A stretch of 64,000 bases of DNA from Molanna angustata (GCA_963576475.1 OY754982.1:16062217-16126216); one strand, 5' to 3'; numbered from the stretch's first letter, positions 41,380 through 54,124 are shown. Numbers and translations are program-made. The notes: generated by a model from the letters alone, not told the origin.

Positions 41380-42004
41380 GCGGCAGACGTGGAAATAAAG
41401 AGTGAAGTAATTAAACAAAATGAAAACACTTAACACAGTTTCATTATGGCGGTGATTTTTTTTTCTGGTTCGTAAAATTAATTATATCGTTAAGAGGGCG
41501 GCGAGTGAATTTCGCAACAAAAGATAGAAAGAGGGAGAAGGCGAAATAGAGGGAGAGAGAAAAAAGATTAATAAAATCGGCGACTCTTTATAAATCAGTT
41601 CAATTGAATTAATTACTGCGGAGGTAACAGAAGAGGCGATAAGTTTATTAAAGAAACATTCTTATAAAGCTTTTGAAATTTCATTGAAACTTTTCAGGTC
41701 TTTCTCACACCGCGTTCCCGGTAAGTGCCAATTTTCTTCGTTCTTTTTTCTTTTGTACAACGCCTCGGCGGTTCAGAATAAACGCCATTTACTTAATAAT
41801 AATAATATAAAATTCCTCACGATGAAATCAGTGATAATTTAGACTGCGAACCGAGAGCACGTCCTTTTTTAAGACTTTCATCAATGTTGAATTCGTAATG
41901 AATTTCATTCGGTCTTTTTACGCCCCGCGTGTGCTATTTTATAAGCGAAATTAACTCGATTTTCACCGCTGTAACAACGGATGAGTAAAATGCACCTGTT
42001 GATT
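41380..42004. other. Non-repeat, less AT-rich region with GAGA and ATGGCGG motifs
   Basis: CATTATGGCGGTGATT (41446), GAGGGCGGCGAGTGAATTTC, then GAAAGAGGGAGAAGGCG and GAGGGAGAGAG (41527-41562). No other copy here and no convincing ORF. Candidate regulatory DNA. Also holds acceptor-like TTTTCAG (41691) and donor-like GGTAAGT (41720) 23 bases apart. Confidence 0.45.
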
Positions 42005-42105
42005 TAAGTCTGCAGACTGTAGATGGATCAGTGGTAAGTTGTTTGACTTATGTTCGTGCTTTTTGAGTTCAATTTCTATCGAGTGTTTGTTTTTTGTGCC
42101 CAGGC
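42005..42105 (+). mobile_element. SINE family C, worn 5' head
   Basis: GTAGATGGATCAGTGGTAAG (A-box-like), TTGTTTGACTTATGTTCGTG, TGAGTTCAATTTC (degraded B-box). Confidence 0.65.
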
Positions 42106-42500
42106 AGACGTTGTTCTGCCACATGTCGCATTATTTTATATAAACCTCATTTTTTGTATTTTTCTGCCATAGATCGCCTTCTATGCGCGTAAACTTCCGC
42201 GCATAATGTTGAGAAAACCTCCGTTCACCGTTCGTAACGCGGTATTCTGATTGGAGCGTAATACGCATGACATTCGATAGGTGAATTTATTCGCAATGTT
42301 TTATGCAACATATCGAGGTGGTGTTAAGTTTTGTGTAAAGACATAAAGCGACGCGTGCACACATTCGTTCATTTCACAGGTAATAGTTATGAATGACAGC
42401 TCCTGATACGTAACTTTCACTTTGCATTCTGTGATACGTAAAGATTAGCGGAACTTATCGCAAAATATTACACGTGAACGGGAATAATGTCCCAGGTAGG
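42106..42500. other. Non-repeat, less AT-rich region
   Basis: Several CpG-containing words (CTATGCGCGTAAACTTCCGC, GTTCGTAACGCGGTATTCTG, AAGCGACGCGTGCACAC). No frame resembles a known protein. Together with 41380-42004 this is the longest apparently unique stretch in the window. Confidence 0.45.
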
Positions 42501-42712
42501 CACTATGCAGAGGTGGTTATCCGCCCGTGACTTCTGACACGGCACATATTTATATTAATATTTTTTTCTGTTACTTAATACTATTAATATTTGTTTTTTC
42601 TAATATTCTGTACAAATGTTTTAGTTTTTGTATATTTTTTTGTATATTTTCTGTTTACTCTTCATGTGAAAATTACAACTGAATAAAAATATCCAACTGT
42701 GTAAAAATAACA

Positions 42713-42805
42713 GTCCCAGAACAGGATTTTGCCTAGTGGGGCGATATATGTCAGTTTATATATGTAACGTTTATTTCGTGTAATAAATGAATAAATAAAT
42801 AAGTA
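42713..42805 (+). mobile_element. LINE 3'-end motif G with AAAT tail
   Basis: CCCAGAACAGGATTTTGCCT, AGTGGGGCGATATATG, then AATAAATGAATAAATAAATAAG. Related motifs at 29027, 34356 and 51886. Confidence 0.65.
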
Positions 42806-42889
42806 GAAGCATTTTATGTTTCAGAATATTTTACAAAACTTAAAAATGAGCGTATTAATTAATGTACTCTACCCATATTAAGAAACACA

Positions 42890-43200
42890 GTCGATTTTAT
42901 GTTCCTACACGAAAGGGTACAGAATTATTTGTTTTTGAGGAATGTTGAAGGATGCAACGTCGACTTCATTTTTCATTATTCTACAGTGACGCAGCGTCAC
43001 AAACCGACCAATAGACCGCCATGTTTGATGTTTAATGCAGTCTTGTGTGGGGGTGGGGGTTTACTAGATGGTGAACCATTGGTCAATGGACCAAGATGGC
43101 TGCCCACACTGTGTGATGTTTTGTTTACTCCGGGAGACTTTTGTGCGAGGAAAATCTGGAGGGAAAGGTCTTTGTTTGACTTTCCCACCATCTCGTACTG
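42890..43200. other. Non-repeat island with several GCCAT-type sites
   Basis: GACCGCCATGTTTGATG (43015), GGGGGTGGGGGTTTACTAG, a short inverted pair CCATTGGTCAATGG (43077) and CCAAGATGGCTGCCCAC (43090). A 100-codon plus frame and three others overlap it; none has family features. Candidate regulatory element. Confidence 0.45.
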
Positions 43201-44690
43201 AGAGAATAAATATACGTATACTCAACAAGGATATACATTTTAAATCAGGCAGAACCATGAGTAAGTGAAACGTGCAACGAGCTACATCATACAACCGTTC
43301 TATTTGTTAGTAATTTAGTTTTTTTTACACATTAATGATATAATACATACACTATGCAAACGTAGCTACAGATGAAATCTATACAATATATATACTTTTG
43401 ATTTTACTTTTTTACTGATTTTTAAGCAACAGAACTCTTATTCTACAAATAAATAAATAAATTTTAACCCCGAGTATTTTTTTGGAGTTAAGGCAACGAA
43501 AGAAAATTCGCTTACAAAATACCAAAAACATACATACATTGATGTTAATGAGCTCAAATCACAGATAAAATAGAACTTAACTCCTTTCTTCTCCTCTGGT
43601 GTTTATACAAAATCAGCCTTCTGATAGGTCATTTTCATACATAGTATAATGTTTTTATTGGCTTACAAATAAAAATATAAAAACAGTGAGAAATTGTAAC
43701 TTCATTGGTAATTAAACTCCCGATTCATAGATCAGGAGTAATATTGGTATCAAAATGACCCACAAAAGCTGATATTTTATTTTGTTTTATTTTGGGAAAT
43801 TAACAACATGTAAACTTACAATTTCAATTTATTACAAAAATGATACCAACATTAGTAATGCTGTTAAAGAGAAGATGTATTAATTATACAACGGAATATT
43901 TGGTATGTAATGGACCTAAAACGAAAAAAATATTTCACTTGTGAAAATAAAGAACAATGAAATATTACAATATATTTTGATGAATAGCGTAGCAAATATT
44001 TATTAATTATATGTGTTTCTGTTTCTGATAATAATATATTCGTCATACGTAGATGCCTGAATTAATCGCGTTTGGGATAAATCCGTTTTGATTCGCGAAT
44101 TTTGCACGTTACAGAAAAATAACAATTCGGAACTTTTAGGAATTAAAAAAAAAATACACATCAAATATCTAACAATAAAGGCGGAATTAAAAAAACAATT
44201 ATTGTTATTAAAATTTCTGCAGGTGAAATCTACACAGTCAATACATTAAATATAGTTAAAATAAGAGAATATGTCTTGGATGCCTTTCGTTAGTGTCGAT
44301 TCACATAGGTTTATATACTGCAATACTGTTTTGACAAACAGAATAACAGATCTTAAAAAGAAACTTGACGATGGTGATCCTTAATTTTGAATCTAATTAA
44401 AATTTAATGAAATATAAATTAAAAATTGTTGTTTTTTTTAATATAAATAGAAAAAAATGTGATTTAAATAGAAAATTCCGTTTAAATAGTGTTTATACAT
44501 AGGTACCTGTATATATTTTTCACATTCATTTATAGTGAAAAAATAACTCGCAAATCTAAAGTAGGGAGGTGTTGATTTCTCTTAATTTACATTTCTTCGT
44601 AAAAAATAACTTCGATTTCTTAAAAATAATACCCTTTATCTGAAAAAAATACACCGCTTTTCATAAACTAGTTGCATGTAACACAAGAGA
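43201..44690. other. AT-rich sequence, nothing recognised
   Basis: No repeat copy or supported frame seen. The last ~25 bases (ACTAGTTGCATGTAACAC at 44668) are shared with the flank of the second copy of the next element. Confidence 0.5.
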
Positions 44691-45702
44691 TCCAACTGTC
44701 GACAGCGATAGTATGTATAGTTGAAGAATAAGTACCAAACCCATAAATACAAATTATCTATTATTTTATGATATTTAGTTTTCTATACAACACATGTACC
44801 TAGGTAGTCAAGATAGGATAGTATGGAGGTCAGTCTTTTTTTCCTACCCGGAATATGAAAACAGCATGATGGTATATGTATATTGTATGTTTAGAGATGA
44901 AGTATCAAACTATTAAGTCTTCTTTGATATTGTGTATAGGTGACTACCATACAAATTGTATGAAGCGATGTCGTCACTAAATTCAATTTTTATAAAAATT
45001 GTTAAAAAAAATTTGAGATGTACTGCTACAATGTTAATATTTTTTTATAGAAAATTAAATTATCTAGTTGGGGTGTTTCGGCTTTTTTCGATATTTAAAA
45101 AAAAAATGGAAATATAGGCAGTTAAACTCATAAATTTATCATAAAAAAAATACTTTTCTTAATAAAAAATGTTTGAGAAACCCTGGAATTTTTTTGAAAA
45201 AACTAATTTGAGATTTTGTATTTGTCTATGTTTATACCAATTTTCAGCGTTCTAGCTTTTATGGTTTCTGAGATATAGGGAAAAATAAAATAAAAATTCA
45301 AAAGTTGATAACCCCTGACTGAAACAAAAATTCAAAATTCCGAGTATAAAAGTTTTGTAGGCCTGTAACTGTTTATATATTCTGAAAATTTAAACTCTGT
45401 AAATTGAGCGGATCAAAAGTTATAAGGGGGGGACGGACACACACACACACAGACATACACACACACAGACACACACACACACACACACACACAGACACAC
45501 GAAATGTTCTACTCCGAATTCTGAGTAAATCCGTGTATGGAACATATATGCTGCGAAGCCTCTAAGTTGGTGTTTTTTGACTTCAAAGTTGGAAAAGCCG
45601 TGAAAAAAGTAGACCTCTCCATACAATTCTCGCGTATTCTGGCTTGATACATTGTCGATATGTTAAGAGAACAAAGTTCTCTTGAACAAATCGACAGTTG
45701 GA
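44691..45702. mobile_element. ~1-kb TIR element family K, copy 1
   Basis: Ends TCCAACTGTCGA (44691) and TCGACAGTTGGA (45691-45702). Near-identical over its length to 55317-56285, with AGGTCAGTC...TTTCCTACCCGGAATATG, AAACCCTGGAATTTTTTTGA and TTTTATGGTTTCTGAGATAT. A minus-strand frame (45626-45420) reads MYGEVYFFHGFSNFEVKK; it is conserved in the second copy but lies over a CA microsatellite. Confidence 0.88.
45430..45501 (+). repeat. CA microsatellite
   Basis: (CA)n with GACA interruptions inside the family K element. Longer here than in the second copy (56049-56084). Confidence 0.95.
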
Positions 45703-46566
45703 AAATATAACACCGATTTCATGAAAATAATACTACTTTTCGCTTTTCTACAAAAAAAACACCCCTTTCCATACACGAATAATTTAGGTCTCTAGTCATA
45801 CGTCATTAACATTAGTGTGATTAGAAGCAGTATGTTTTATGGTGATGCTTCTCATAAAATTCACGTGAATCATGCTTGTTATTTATGTTGAATTTACTTT
45901 TGTTTTTTGGACATAAAACAATCTCGTGCTTAAAACTGTATGTTAAGTACGAGACTAACGTGTATTTATTACTTAAATAATAACTAAAGTACATTATTAA
46001 AAATTGCAAATTAGCCAATAAAATGTTGATGGTATCATTTCCATGCTCATTTGGAAAAGATGTTACGTTATATTATCAAGTTTTAATTCACTTGCGGATT
46101 GTAGTAAATATTCCGTGGGGTTATTTACAATAAAATTTTCTTACCAGCGTTTATAAAATCCGTCTGGGCTGAATGCTGAAACTATCGCGCAATGGAAAAT
46201 TCAAATTATCTTGTTGCTGGAAACGGACGATTATTGAATTTTTGCGGGACAAGCAAGTTTATTTAACCATCTTATTTTTCATATCGTTTTGGAGGTCTTC
46301 CATTTTGCTCGTTCATTTGGTATCCCATCCAAAGTCACTCTTATTTACCAGTGACACAGTAAGAAATAATGCACCATGGGCAGAATTTAAATATGTACAT
46401 AGAAGCTATAGCATATAAATCAGTAACATTTTATAAGTAGGCACGTTATATGAGAACAAAACACTACGAAAATGGTACATTTTATCGAATTCTTATAATA
46501 TCAGCAAGAAAGAGCACACATGACAGAATACAGCGAGAAAGAGATCATAAAATAATTGCCACACAC
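45703..46566. other. AT-rich sequence, nothing recognised
   Basis: Part of 46130-46400 is less AT-rich with an 81-codon frame of no known family. Confidence 0.45.
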
Positions 46567-46957
46567 TACCCCGTATTCAATTACTATTGTAATTAAAATA
46601 GAAACAATCTAAAATTATAGATTTTAGATTTACGGTCTTATTTCAGCGTTATAAAATATAAACTTGGACTAAATGGAATATGAACGTACCTATAGTGGCC
46701 GTAACGTTCTTAAAAAGTTACTAAATTAGACGTATTTAGAATAATTATGAAAATGATAAAGATTTCATAATTTTTATAATTATTCATAATACATCTGATT
46801 CAGTAACTTTTTAAGAACGTTACGGCCAAAATAGGTACGTTCCTATTCCACTTAGTTCAAGTTGATATTTTATAACGCTGAAATAAGACCGTAAATATAA
46901 AATCTACAATTTTAGAACGTTCCTAAATTAGTTCCAATAGTTACTGAATACGGGGTA
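46567..46957. mobile_element. 391-bp fold-back element with ~180-bp arms
   Basis: TACCCCGTATTCAATTACTA on the left is mirrored by TAGTTACTGAATACGGGGTA at 46938-46957. ATTTACGGTCTTATTTCAGC, ACGTACCTAT and GGCCGTAACGTTCTTAAAAA pair with their complements at 46795-46905. TA at both outer edges fits a TA target duplication, as in Tc1/mariner-like MITEs. No ORF. Confidence 0.92.
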
Positions 46958-48649
46958 CTGCATAAATATTTTCTCTTTACTACAATGCAATTACATTATA
47001 ATGACTGTGAAAGAGACGAACTTATATAAAGTTCTGTGTGAAAAAGCTAATACAATAACAGAATTTCTCTGCATAGCTACAAGCAGATATGATTTGATTA
47101 CTCTCTCGTTTACTCAAAATAAAAAAAAAATATCGAAAAATCCTTACAAATACATTAGTTATTGAATAAACATGCCGTATGAAATGATATTATGTCTGGT
47201 CGTTCCTTCACAGTTCTAGTGTAACCTTCTACATGTCCGAACACACAACGTGTAACTAAAGTGCGATAAGGCCTTACTTTTTGTTCACTGAATTTAAACT
47301 CGTACATAGTAACATATCTTTTATTTTTATATATCATTGATATAAATGCAATATTTTTTTTAAATATATATCACTACTATTTGAAAGACTGCGAGAAATT
47401 TTAAACAAGCCATTTCCTTAAATTGAAATTTCAAACAAGTGTCATCGTTCAAAATAATATTATCTTGTGTAATTCCAGTTTAATTTCAATAATCAACAAG
47501 ATAACTAAGTGTTTGAACTATAACAGTTGAAATATAAATGTATTGAAATAGAAATGAATCCAAAAAATCGAAATAAATCATAGCAATAAAATAATTAGAA
47601 AAGAGAAAGTAGAGGAAATTGAAATAAGGGGTAAACAGAAAAATAAAGTGTAGGTAGTATACATATTGCTGAATGCTCTTCAAATGAAGAGTTGAGAAAT
47701 TATGTGTTACGCATTAGAATTTGAAATAAATTCTGCAGATTGTAGTGGACGTCCATGATTAGAAAAAGGTTTCTTATGAACATTGAGATACTGTGGTAAA
47801 CTTATACTTAAAAAAAATACACATTGTATTACAATGACCAAATTATCGTTATCTTGAGAGGACTATATAAGAAATCTAATACAATAAAAGTGTTTAATTA
47901 ATTCTGATTAAGTTTTACTAAAGTGATTGAACTGTGAGAAGTGTTGTTAACCTTTCAGTGTATGTGCAGGTTATTTTACCCGTGGTATAATACCTATATT
48001 ATAGGGTATAAAGGGTTGAGAGGAGCTTTAAGGCTAAGTACTTGTGTTTTCTAGCATTGTTACCGCATTGTGCAGTGAACGGGCATTGTTGAAAGAGCTT
48101 TCTCCGTTTTTGGAATATATTCCTTGTCTAGAAAATGGACTTGAACCTACCTTTCCACTACTTGTTATTATTTTACGAGTAATATGTCTACAGTTAAAAT
48201 ATTGAATGGATATAGGTACGTATAATAAATACGACCGACCGACGTCTGAATTTATAAGTAGAAATCATTCAGTTCAAACCGATTATAGACTCTCTTTTTC
48301 TTTTTCTTCTCTTAAACTGTATATAGTAAAGGACCACTATGGTCTGTTTGCGCATAGGTAGTAAACTGCCTCTTGTGATGTGAAATTGGAAAGACAGCTA
48401 GCTGCCTTTGAAATTTTCGGGGGTTTTCTGGCATCCTTCTTCACTGTGGTTTTTCATGTAGGGCACGGTGATGTATTCCTTGTGAGTCTATTTTAAATTC
48501 TATGTATGGAAATAAAGTAAATGAAGATGTAAAAAAAAGTATCTTACCTTTGTTTTAATTTCTGGGTTGTCATACCTTTAATTGTTTTAGTTGTAATGTA
48601 TGTGCCATGTTTTTTCATGTATAATAAATTACATAATTTAATAAGCCTT
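46958..48649. other. AT-rich sequence, nothing recognised
   Basis: Slightly more complex around 48310-48490; neither strand gives a recognisable protein. Small frames at 47155-47337 and 47486-47683 are unsupported. Confidence 0.45.
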
Positions 48650-48654
48650 GATAT

Positions 48655-48865
48655 TCTTTTTGGACGAAAATTTTAACATCTCAATACAGACAAAGTGGAG
48701 AATATTATTGGAGAATCAGGAACTCAAGGCACCTACAAGGCTTACGGCCTGTCATTGGCTGCTTTACGTGATCACTTTATGCGCTTGCGCAATGTTCATC
48801 AATTATGCCTTCTTATTGAGTTCCCTTGTCAATGCAATTTTCAAGTTCTATATATTTTATTAATG
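48655..48865 (+). mobile_element. TIR element family J, copy 3
   Basis: CATCTCAATACAGACAAAGT, AGGAACTCAAGGCACCTACA, GTGATCACTTTATGCGCTTG, ATTGAGTTCCC. Same orientation as copy 1; one inverted end is missing. Confidence 0.85.
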
Positions 48866-49157
48866 AGAAACTGATCTATATTTTAATAATGAGAAGTCTT
48901 ATTAATTTCTACACGTGAAATTATTGTAATATTCAATTCCAAAACGTCAAATTTATGCGAAAATGGAGTTATGTATTTTTAGTTTCCTATGTTTTCTTAA
49001 CAACAAACTTAAAATAAAACATATCTCTTTCTTTTTACCAGGAAGAAAAGTACTTCAGACATGTAAGACCAAGACACACCTGAAATAAGACCTATTGTGC
49101 TAGGTATTTTTAAATCAAACAAATTTGACTATGTTTCTACATAACATTTATCTTTGT
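48866..49157. other. AT-rich spacer
   Basis: Nothing recognised. Confidence 0.5.
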
Positions 49158-49165
49158 ACCAGGAA

Positions 49166-49216
49166 GACTGTTTCGGCTGACTAGGCCCTTATCAACTGGT
49201 CAGCCGAAACGGTCAT
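49166..49216. repeat. Hairpin with TTTCGGCTGAC arms
   Basis: GACTGTTTCGGCTGAC and GGTCAGCCGAAACGGTC flank a 15-base loop. A related motif is at 37754. Confidence 0.8.
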
Positions 49217-49592
49217 TAAGTCATGGAATATCACCAATAAATAAAAGATAAAGTAAAATAAAATACCTATATAAATAGAAAGATAATAAAAAATACAATA
49301 AAATAAAGTAAATACCTGTATGAAAAGTAAACATTCGTGACGTCCGTTTAGCCAAAAATGGACAACACCTTTTATTTTATTTTTTATTTTATTTATCAAG
49401 GAAACATAGTTTTTTAATATATATTGTAATGGTACAATAATAATCAAATAAACCAGTAAAGTTTCCATAAATGGTTAACAATAAGTTACTTAACAAAATA
49501 CTTATTATTTGCGTAACTCATCAACTAATAGAAAAATAAATAAATAATAATAAATAAATAATTAAATAAAAAAAAATAATTAAAGAAAATAA

Positions 49593-49808
<216 letters not shown>

Positions 49809-49910
49809 TAATTAATTAATAAATAAATAAATAAATAAATAAATAAATGAATAAATAAACAAATAATTATACAGATAAATAAATATATAAATAAATAATT
49901 ATACAAATAA

Positions 49911-52714
49911 ATAAAAAAATAGTTATAAAAACAGGAAGAATAACAAGGAGTGAAATAAAACAGTAAAAAATAACAAAAATTAAATAAGAATAAGAACCAG
50001 TTAAAGCGTACCTACCTACTCACGTATAAGTTTACACAAAAAAAAAAAATTGAAAAGCTGAAAGATTGTTAGGTATTTAGAATATCGATTGCTGATTTAT
50101 CTATAGAAGTCATATAGATAAAAGTGAATTAGTAAACTATAATACCAATAGGTAGTTTTGAAAATTTGTTTTATTCCAAATCCTGTATTAGAATTGTAGT
50201 AAGGTATGTGGGTAGGCAAGTACCTACTGGAAATTCCATCCCCTAATCGACCCTAGGGTGTCGTCATTAGTAACGGCCCTTGATCAGTTAACCACTCATC
50301 TCACTAAATCCGTTTCTATCCCAAATTCGCCCAAACTCCGACGCCATCAACTTCTAGCAAAGTAAGGTGGTAATTTGGTCATGATAATATATAAAACTAC
50401 CCCTAAACTCTCGTTACTATTACGGGGTATTACATCTTTAAATAAATATCATGAAAGTGAGAAAGTTTTACTTAAACAGTATTTTTTAATCGTGTTCCTA
50501 TTCTGCATAAGAAAACTAACGATTTATTAATTATACTTTAATATATGTAAATAACGTATAAAAAGGAAGAGAATGCTAAAATTGAATAGACATTTCTGGA
50601 GGTTACCTTCACCCAAGAGAGATCCAGTTCGAGAGAAAAAGGATTAATTAATTAATTAATTTATTTATTTATTCATTGATTAACAATTAAGTTACATAAC
50701 ACATTAACATTATAGTATCCCCCGTATAACATCATATTAATAATTATATTAACATTATATTAATAATTTATCACACAAACTTTTTTTTAACCAATTATAT
50801 ATTAAAGTATATTCAAATAATGTTATTTAAAAACATATATACTAATATTTATGTAAACTAATAAAAAAATTGAGAATTCACGACTCTCCACAATTCCATT
50901 GTAGAGAAGAGTAAAAAAAATATTAAAAAAGAAATGGAAAATAAAAGCCTTAATTATTATTATATATAAGTAAAGTTGAAATACATTTTTGTGTTGTAGA
51001 AATCATATCTTATTATTTTCACTATTGAAATTAGGTTTTATATTTATTTTACAAAAAAAACCTTTTTGGATATTGAGGATTACCTACTATATGTAATATA
51101 AAATGACTGTTTTAAAAGTTTTGATACTTAAAGAAGGATAAGCAGACTTCTGTCTAGATGTAATATTTTATCAATTCATATATATTTTTAAAAATACTGT
51201 TAATTTATAAATATATATCTTTCGGCAAAATATGTAAAAATTTTCTCTTTATTAATACCATTCAAACGCCCTGTCTTTATAATAATCAAGATATATGATC
51301 CATTGCAACATTGTTTTTATTGCATTGAAACATGTTATTTCTTTCTGTAATCTGTGTAGAAGTGAAATAAAAATTCGTCTGAAATAATCATATAAAAGCC
51401 GAAGTTTGTTACAAAAAAGTTGTGTTGTATAATTTTATTTCAACCTGTATTTTTTGATAATCATTTGCTGTTTATGAAACCACTGTCGGTCAACGTCTAC
51501 CAGGAAGACTACCAAAAATATGGAAGGATACTAAACTTGGCCCTCCGCATCCATGAGCATGAGCCGAAAAAAACACATCATTGATCAACAGCATCTGGAA
51601 GAAGAAGAATAATAATTCAAATTAATTGAAAATGTGGGACTGATTGACATACAAATTAGATTAAGTTTAAAATTGAATACAAATTTCTCACTAACTACCA
51701 AAAGTATATATATTTGAATCTATAGACAATATAAATAAAATATATGCATTATCTAATTCACTTTTATAATCTATGTACAATAGTTTAGTTGATATAGTTT
51801 AGTTACTTTTTAAAAATGCAAATAGGTACAACTTATGTGTATGTCTCCTGTGAAATATTATAATAAATGGTACACTGCTAGCCCTAGAACAGGTAAACCT
51901 AGTTGGGCAGAAGTAATTTATTTTCAACGAAACATATTTTTATGGTGTGATAAAAATATAAATAAATAAAAAAAGGCATTATAGACCGACTGCAATCCAG
52001 TTTTATCAAAAACCTTCTTGAAGTTTCAGCAAGTATATTCTGGCCCCGCAACCAACAATCAGGCCCGTGCGTGGCGGTAACAAATGCATAAGTTGATTTA
52101 ATTGGATTTTGAAAAGCGTATCGAATCACAACTTTAACACGAGTTTGCCAAGAACAAATTGTTAGGCGAATTTTATGACGCTTTCAAAGTTAAATATTTT
52201 TAAGCTAAGAGTATTTTTAATATGTGCTCTTAATTTTATGTATACCTATAAATATTTGCTAGTTTAAATTTGTATTTAACTTCGTGAACAATTAAACCGT
52301 GTATTCCTGAAAAACCTTCTGGGCAACTACTACTTTAGTGTAGGAAAAATAATATATTTTAATATATTTCATAATAATGTCATTTTTTTTTTATTTAGTG
52401 TCTTCTTTAAATTATTATAGTAGTATTCAAATGCCAATGCCATACAAAAAATTATATTAAACGCGACTCTACTCTGTTAAACGATCGACCCATGAATGGA
52501 CAGCGGTGGGCTGTGGTTGTGGTTCGTTGATCTTCGTTAATCGTTGTGAATATTCGAGAATCATCGAGGATATACATGTTGCAGCTCGTTGACAAGGCGC
52601 AGCTACATAAGTAAGTAAAATAAGTATTATTATAGTGGTTCTTCATCTTGTACCGCTCCAAATAGAGGTTGATAATCATCGCACTAAACTCATCCCGATC
52701 TTGCGCCAACAAAA
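49911..52714. other. Mostly AT-rich sequence, no gene recognised
   Basis: Around 50215-50350 a less AT-rich patch (CCCCTAATCGACCCTAGGGT) matches nothing else here. TAGAACAGGTAAACCTAGTT at 51886 is a weak copy of LINE 3' motif G. Frames at 51899-52129 and 52452-52712 (minus) are unsupported. Confidence 0.45.
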
Positions 52715-52948
52715 TTAGTGAAAAATCCAGAATTCCGAACCACTGCCTGAGATTTTAAGCCCCATACTCCGTCTTCTCTCTATCTTTCCCTCCACTTTAA
52801 GTTGTAAAATGGAATATCTATCACCATGGAATATGTGGTCAAAATATGCTGCTTTGCGTCTCTTGACAGTGGTCAGCAACTCTCTCTGTCTTTTTTCATC
52901 GTTTAGAACTCTTTCGTTGGAGACTCTTTCGACCCATGAGATGAGATT
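52715..52948 (-). pseudogene. LINE ORF C-terminal end, decayed
   Basis: Minus strand without ATG: NLISWVERVSNERVLNDEKR, KRRKAAYFDHIFHGDRYSIL, LKVEGKIERRRSMGLK. SW.DRVSN.EVL.R......I+.RK..Y.GHI.RG.RY.LL.L...GKI.GRR is a standard LINE tail. The glycine of the GRR motif is altered and the end is scrambled. Confidence 0.85.
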
Positions 52949-53893
52949 ATAGTGGGAATCAAATTATTAATAATTAAAAGTTGATTATATTTCTAGCACT
53001 ATATTTCTGGAAATCTAATTAGAATTGATGTTCAGTGTCAGGGAATATTCTTATAAGATTATTCTCTTGGTCTGAATACAAAAATCAATTTTAACGATTA
53101 GGTTGGTTCTATTACGAATATTGTTCTATTGTGAAAATAAAAAATATTTTTTTCAGATTACGGAAAGGTTACCTTAATCAAACATTAATTAACTCAAACT
53201 TATTTTTACTAACTCAAACATTTTATTCATAATACTAAATAAGAACATTGTAATTGGCGCTATGAATAATTGTAATTTTTATACTATTTTTAAATAAAAC
53301 TTAAAGCTGTAATGTTCATTCAAATAATAAAATAAAAAGAAATAAAATAAAAAAACATAAAAAAATACAAACACTTTAATTTATTTTGAATAAATGTGTT
53401 ATTATTAAACAAATGTGACCAGTTCTATCTCGACTATCGTAGGATAAATCCTCCTTGACATTACATCAACTATCAAGAATATCATATAATTACATTATCT
53501 TTTTTATTGATAATGTTCTAATAAGACTATTAAAAATGAAAAATTTAATATAAATGTTTTTATGTGTTCTTTTCTTTTTATTGATTACTTTTTATTGAAT
53601 TAATGTTTAAATATACAATAAGATTATCACACGTCAGTAATAAAAAATGAACAAAGACTACAGTAGAAAAGCAAAAAAATTAAGCCTAAAATATTGAAAA
53701 GAACAGTTTAAATCGATGATAGTAAAACAAAATGATAAAAAGAGGAAGAAGAAATCAGGTTTTATCAGATAGGTATTTTTGCTCTCGTCCTTTTTTGAAT
53801 ATCTATGTTTTGAGCGATGGACGATGTAATACCTACCTATCAGGACTTATTTCTATAATTTTGTTTCATAATTTAGTTCCATATATTTCATAA
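52949..53893. other. AT-rich sequence, nothing recognised
   Basis: No supported feature. Confidence 0.5.
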
Positions 53894-53932
53894 TTGTTAT
53901 TTTATGCAGTGATTTATTTTCTTTTTTTTAAT

Positions 53933-54124
53933 GTACGTAATACACGTCAATCAGTAAATATTAATTTTGGTGAACTTTGTAGTAGAACAACAATGGCACA
54001 GCGTCAATTTGCTTTTAGGAGACCAACTGCATTTAATCGGCTTCCGGTGGATCTCAAAGTTATAAAAAATAGAAATAGGTTTAAGACAGATTTCGCAACT
54101 AATGAACTTTTTTTGCTAACATGA
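53933..54124 (+). pseudogene. LINE RT C-terminal end (CR1/L2-like)
   Basis: VRNTRQSVNINFGELCSRTT, MAQRQFAFRRPTAFNRLPVD, KNRNRFKTDF and a stop at 54122-54124. TR......RT.....F..R.P..FN.LP..lK....FK is the final part of CR1/L2-like polyproteins. The open frame begins at 53894 in AT-rich sequence but recognisable coding starts near 53933. Confidence 0.8.

Noticed and set aside
45420..45626. Small secreted or Cys-Val repeat protein
   Set aside because: The CVCVCV tail is the CA microsatellite read in reverse. The part before it is kept as a finding only because it recurs in the second copy.
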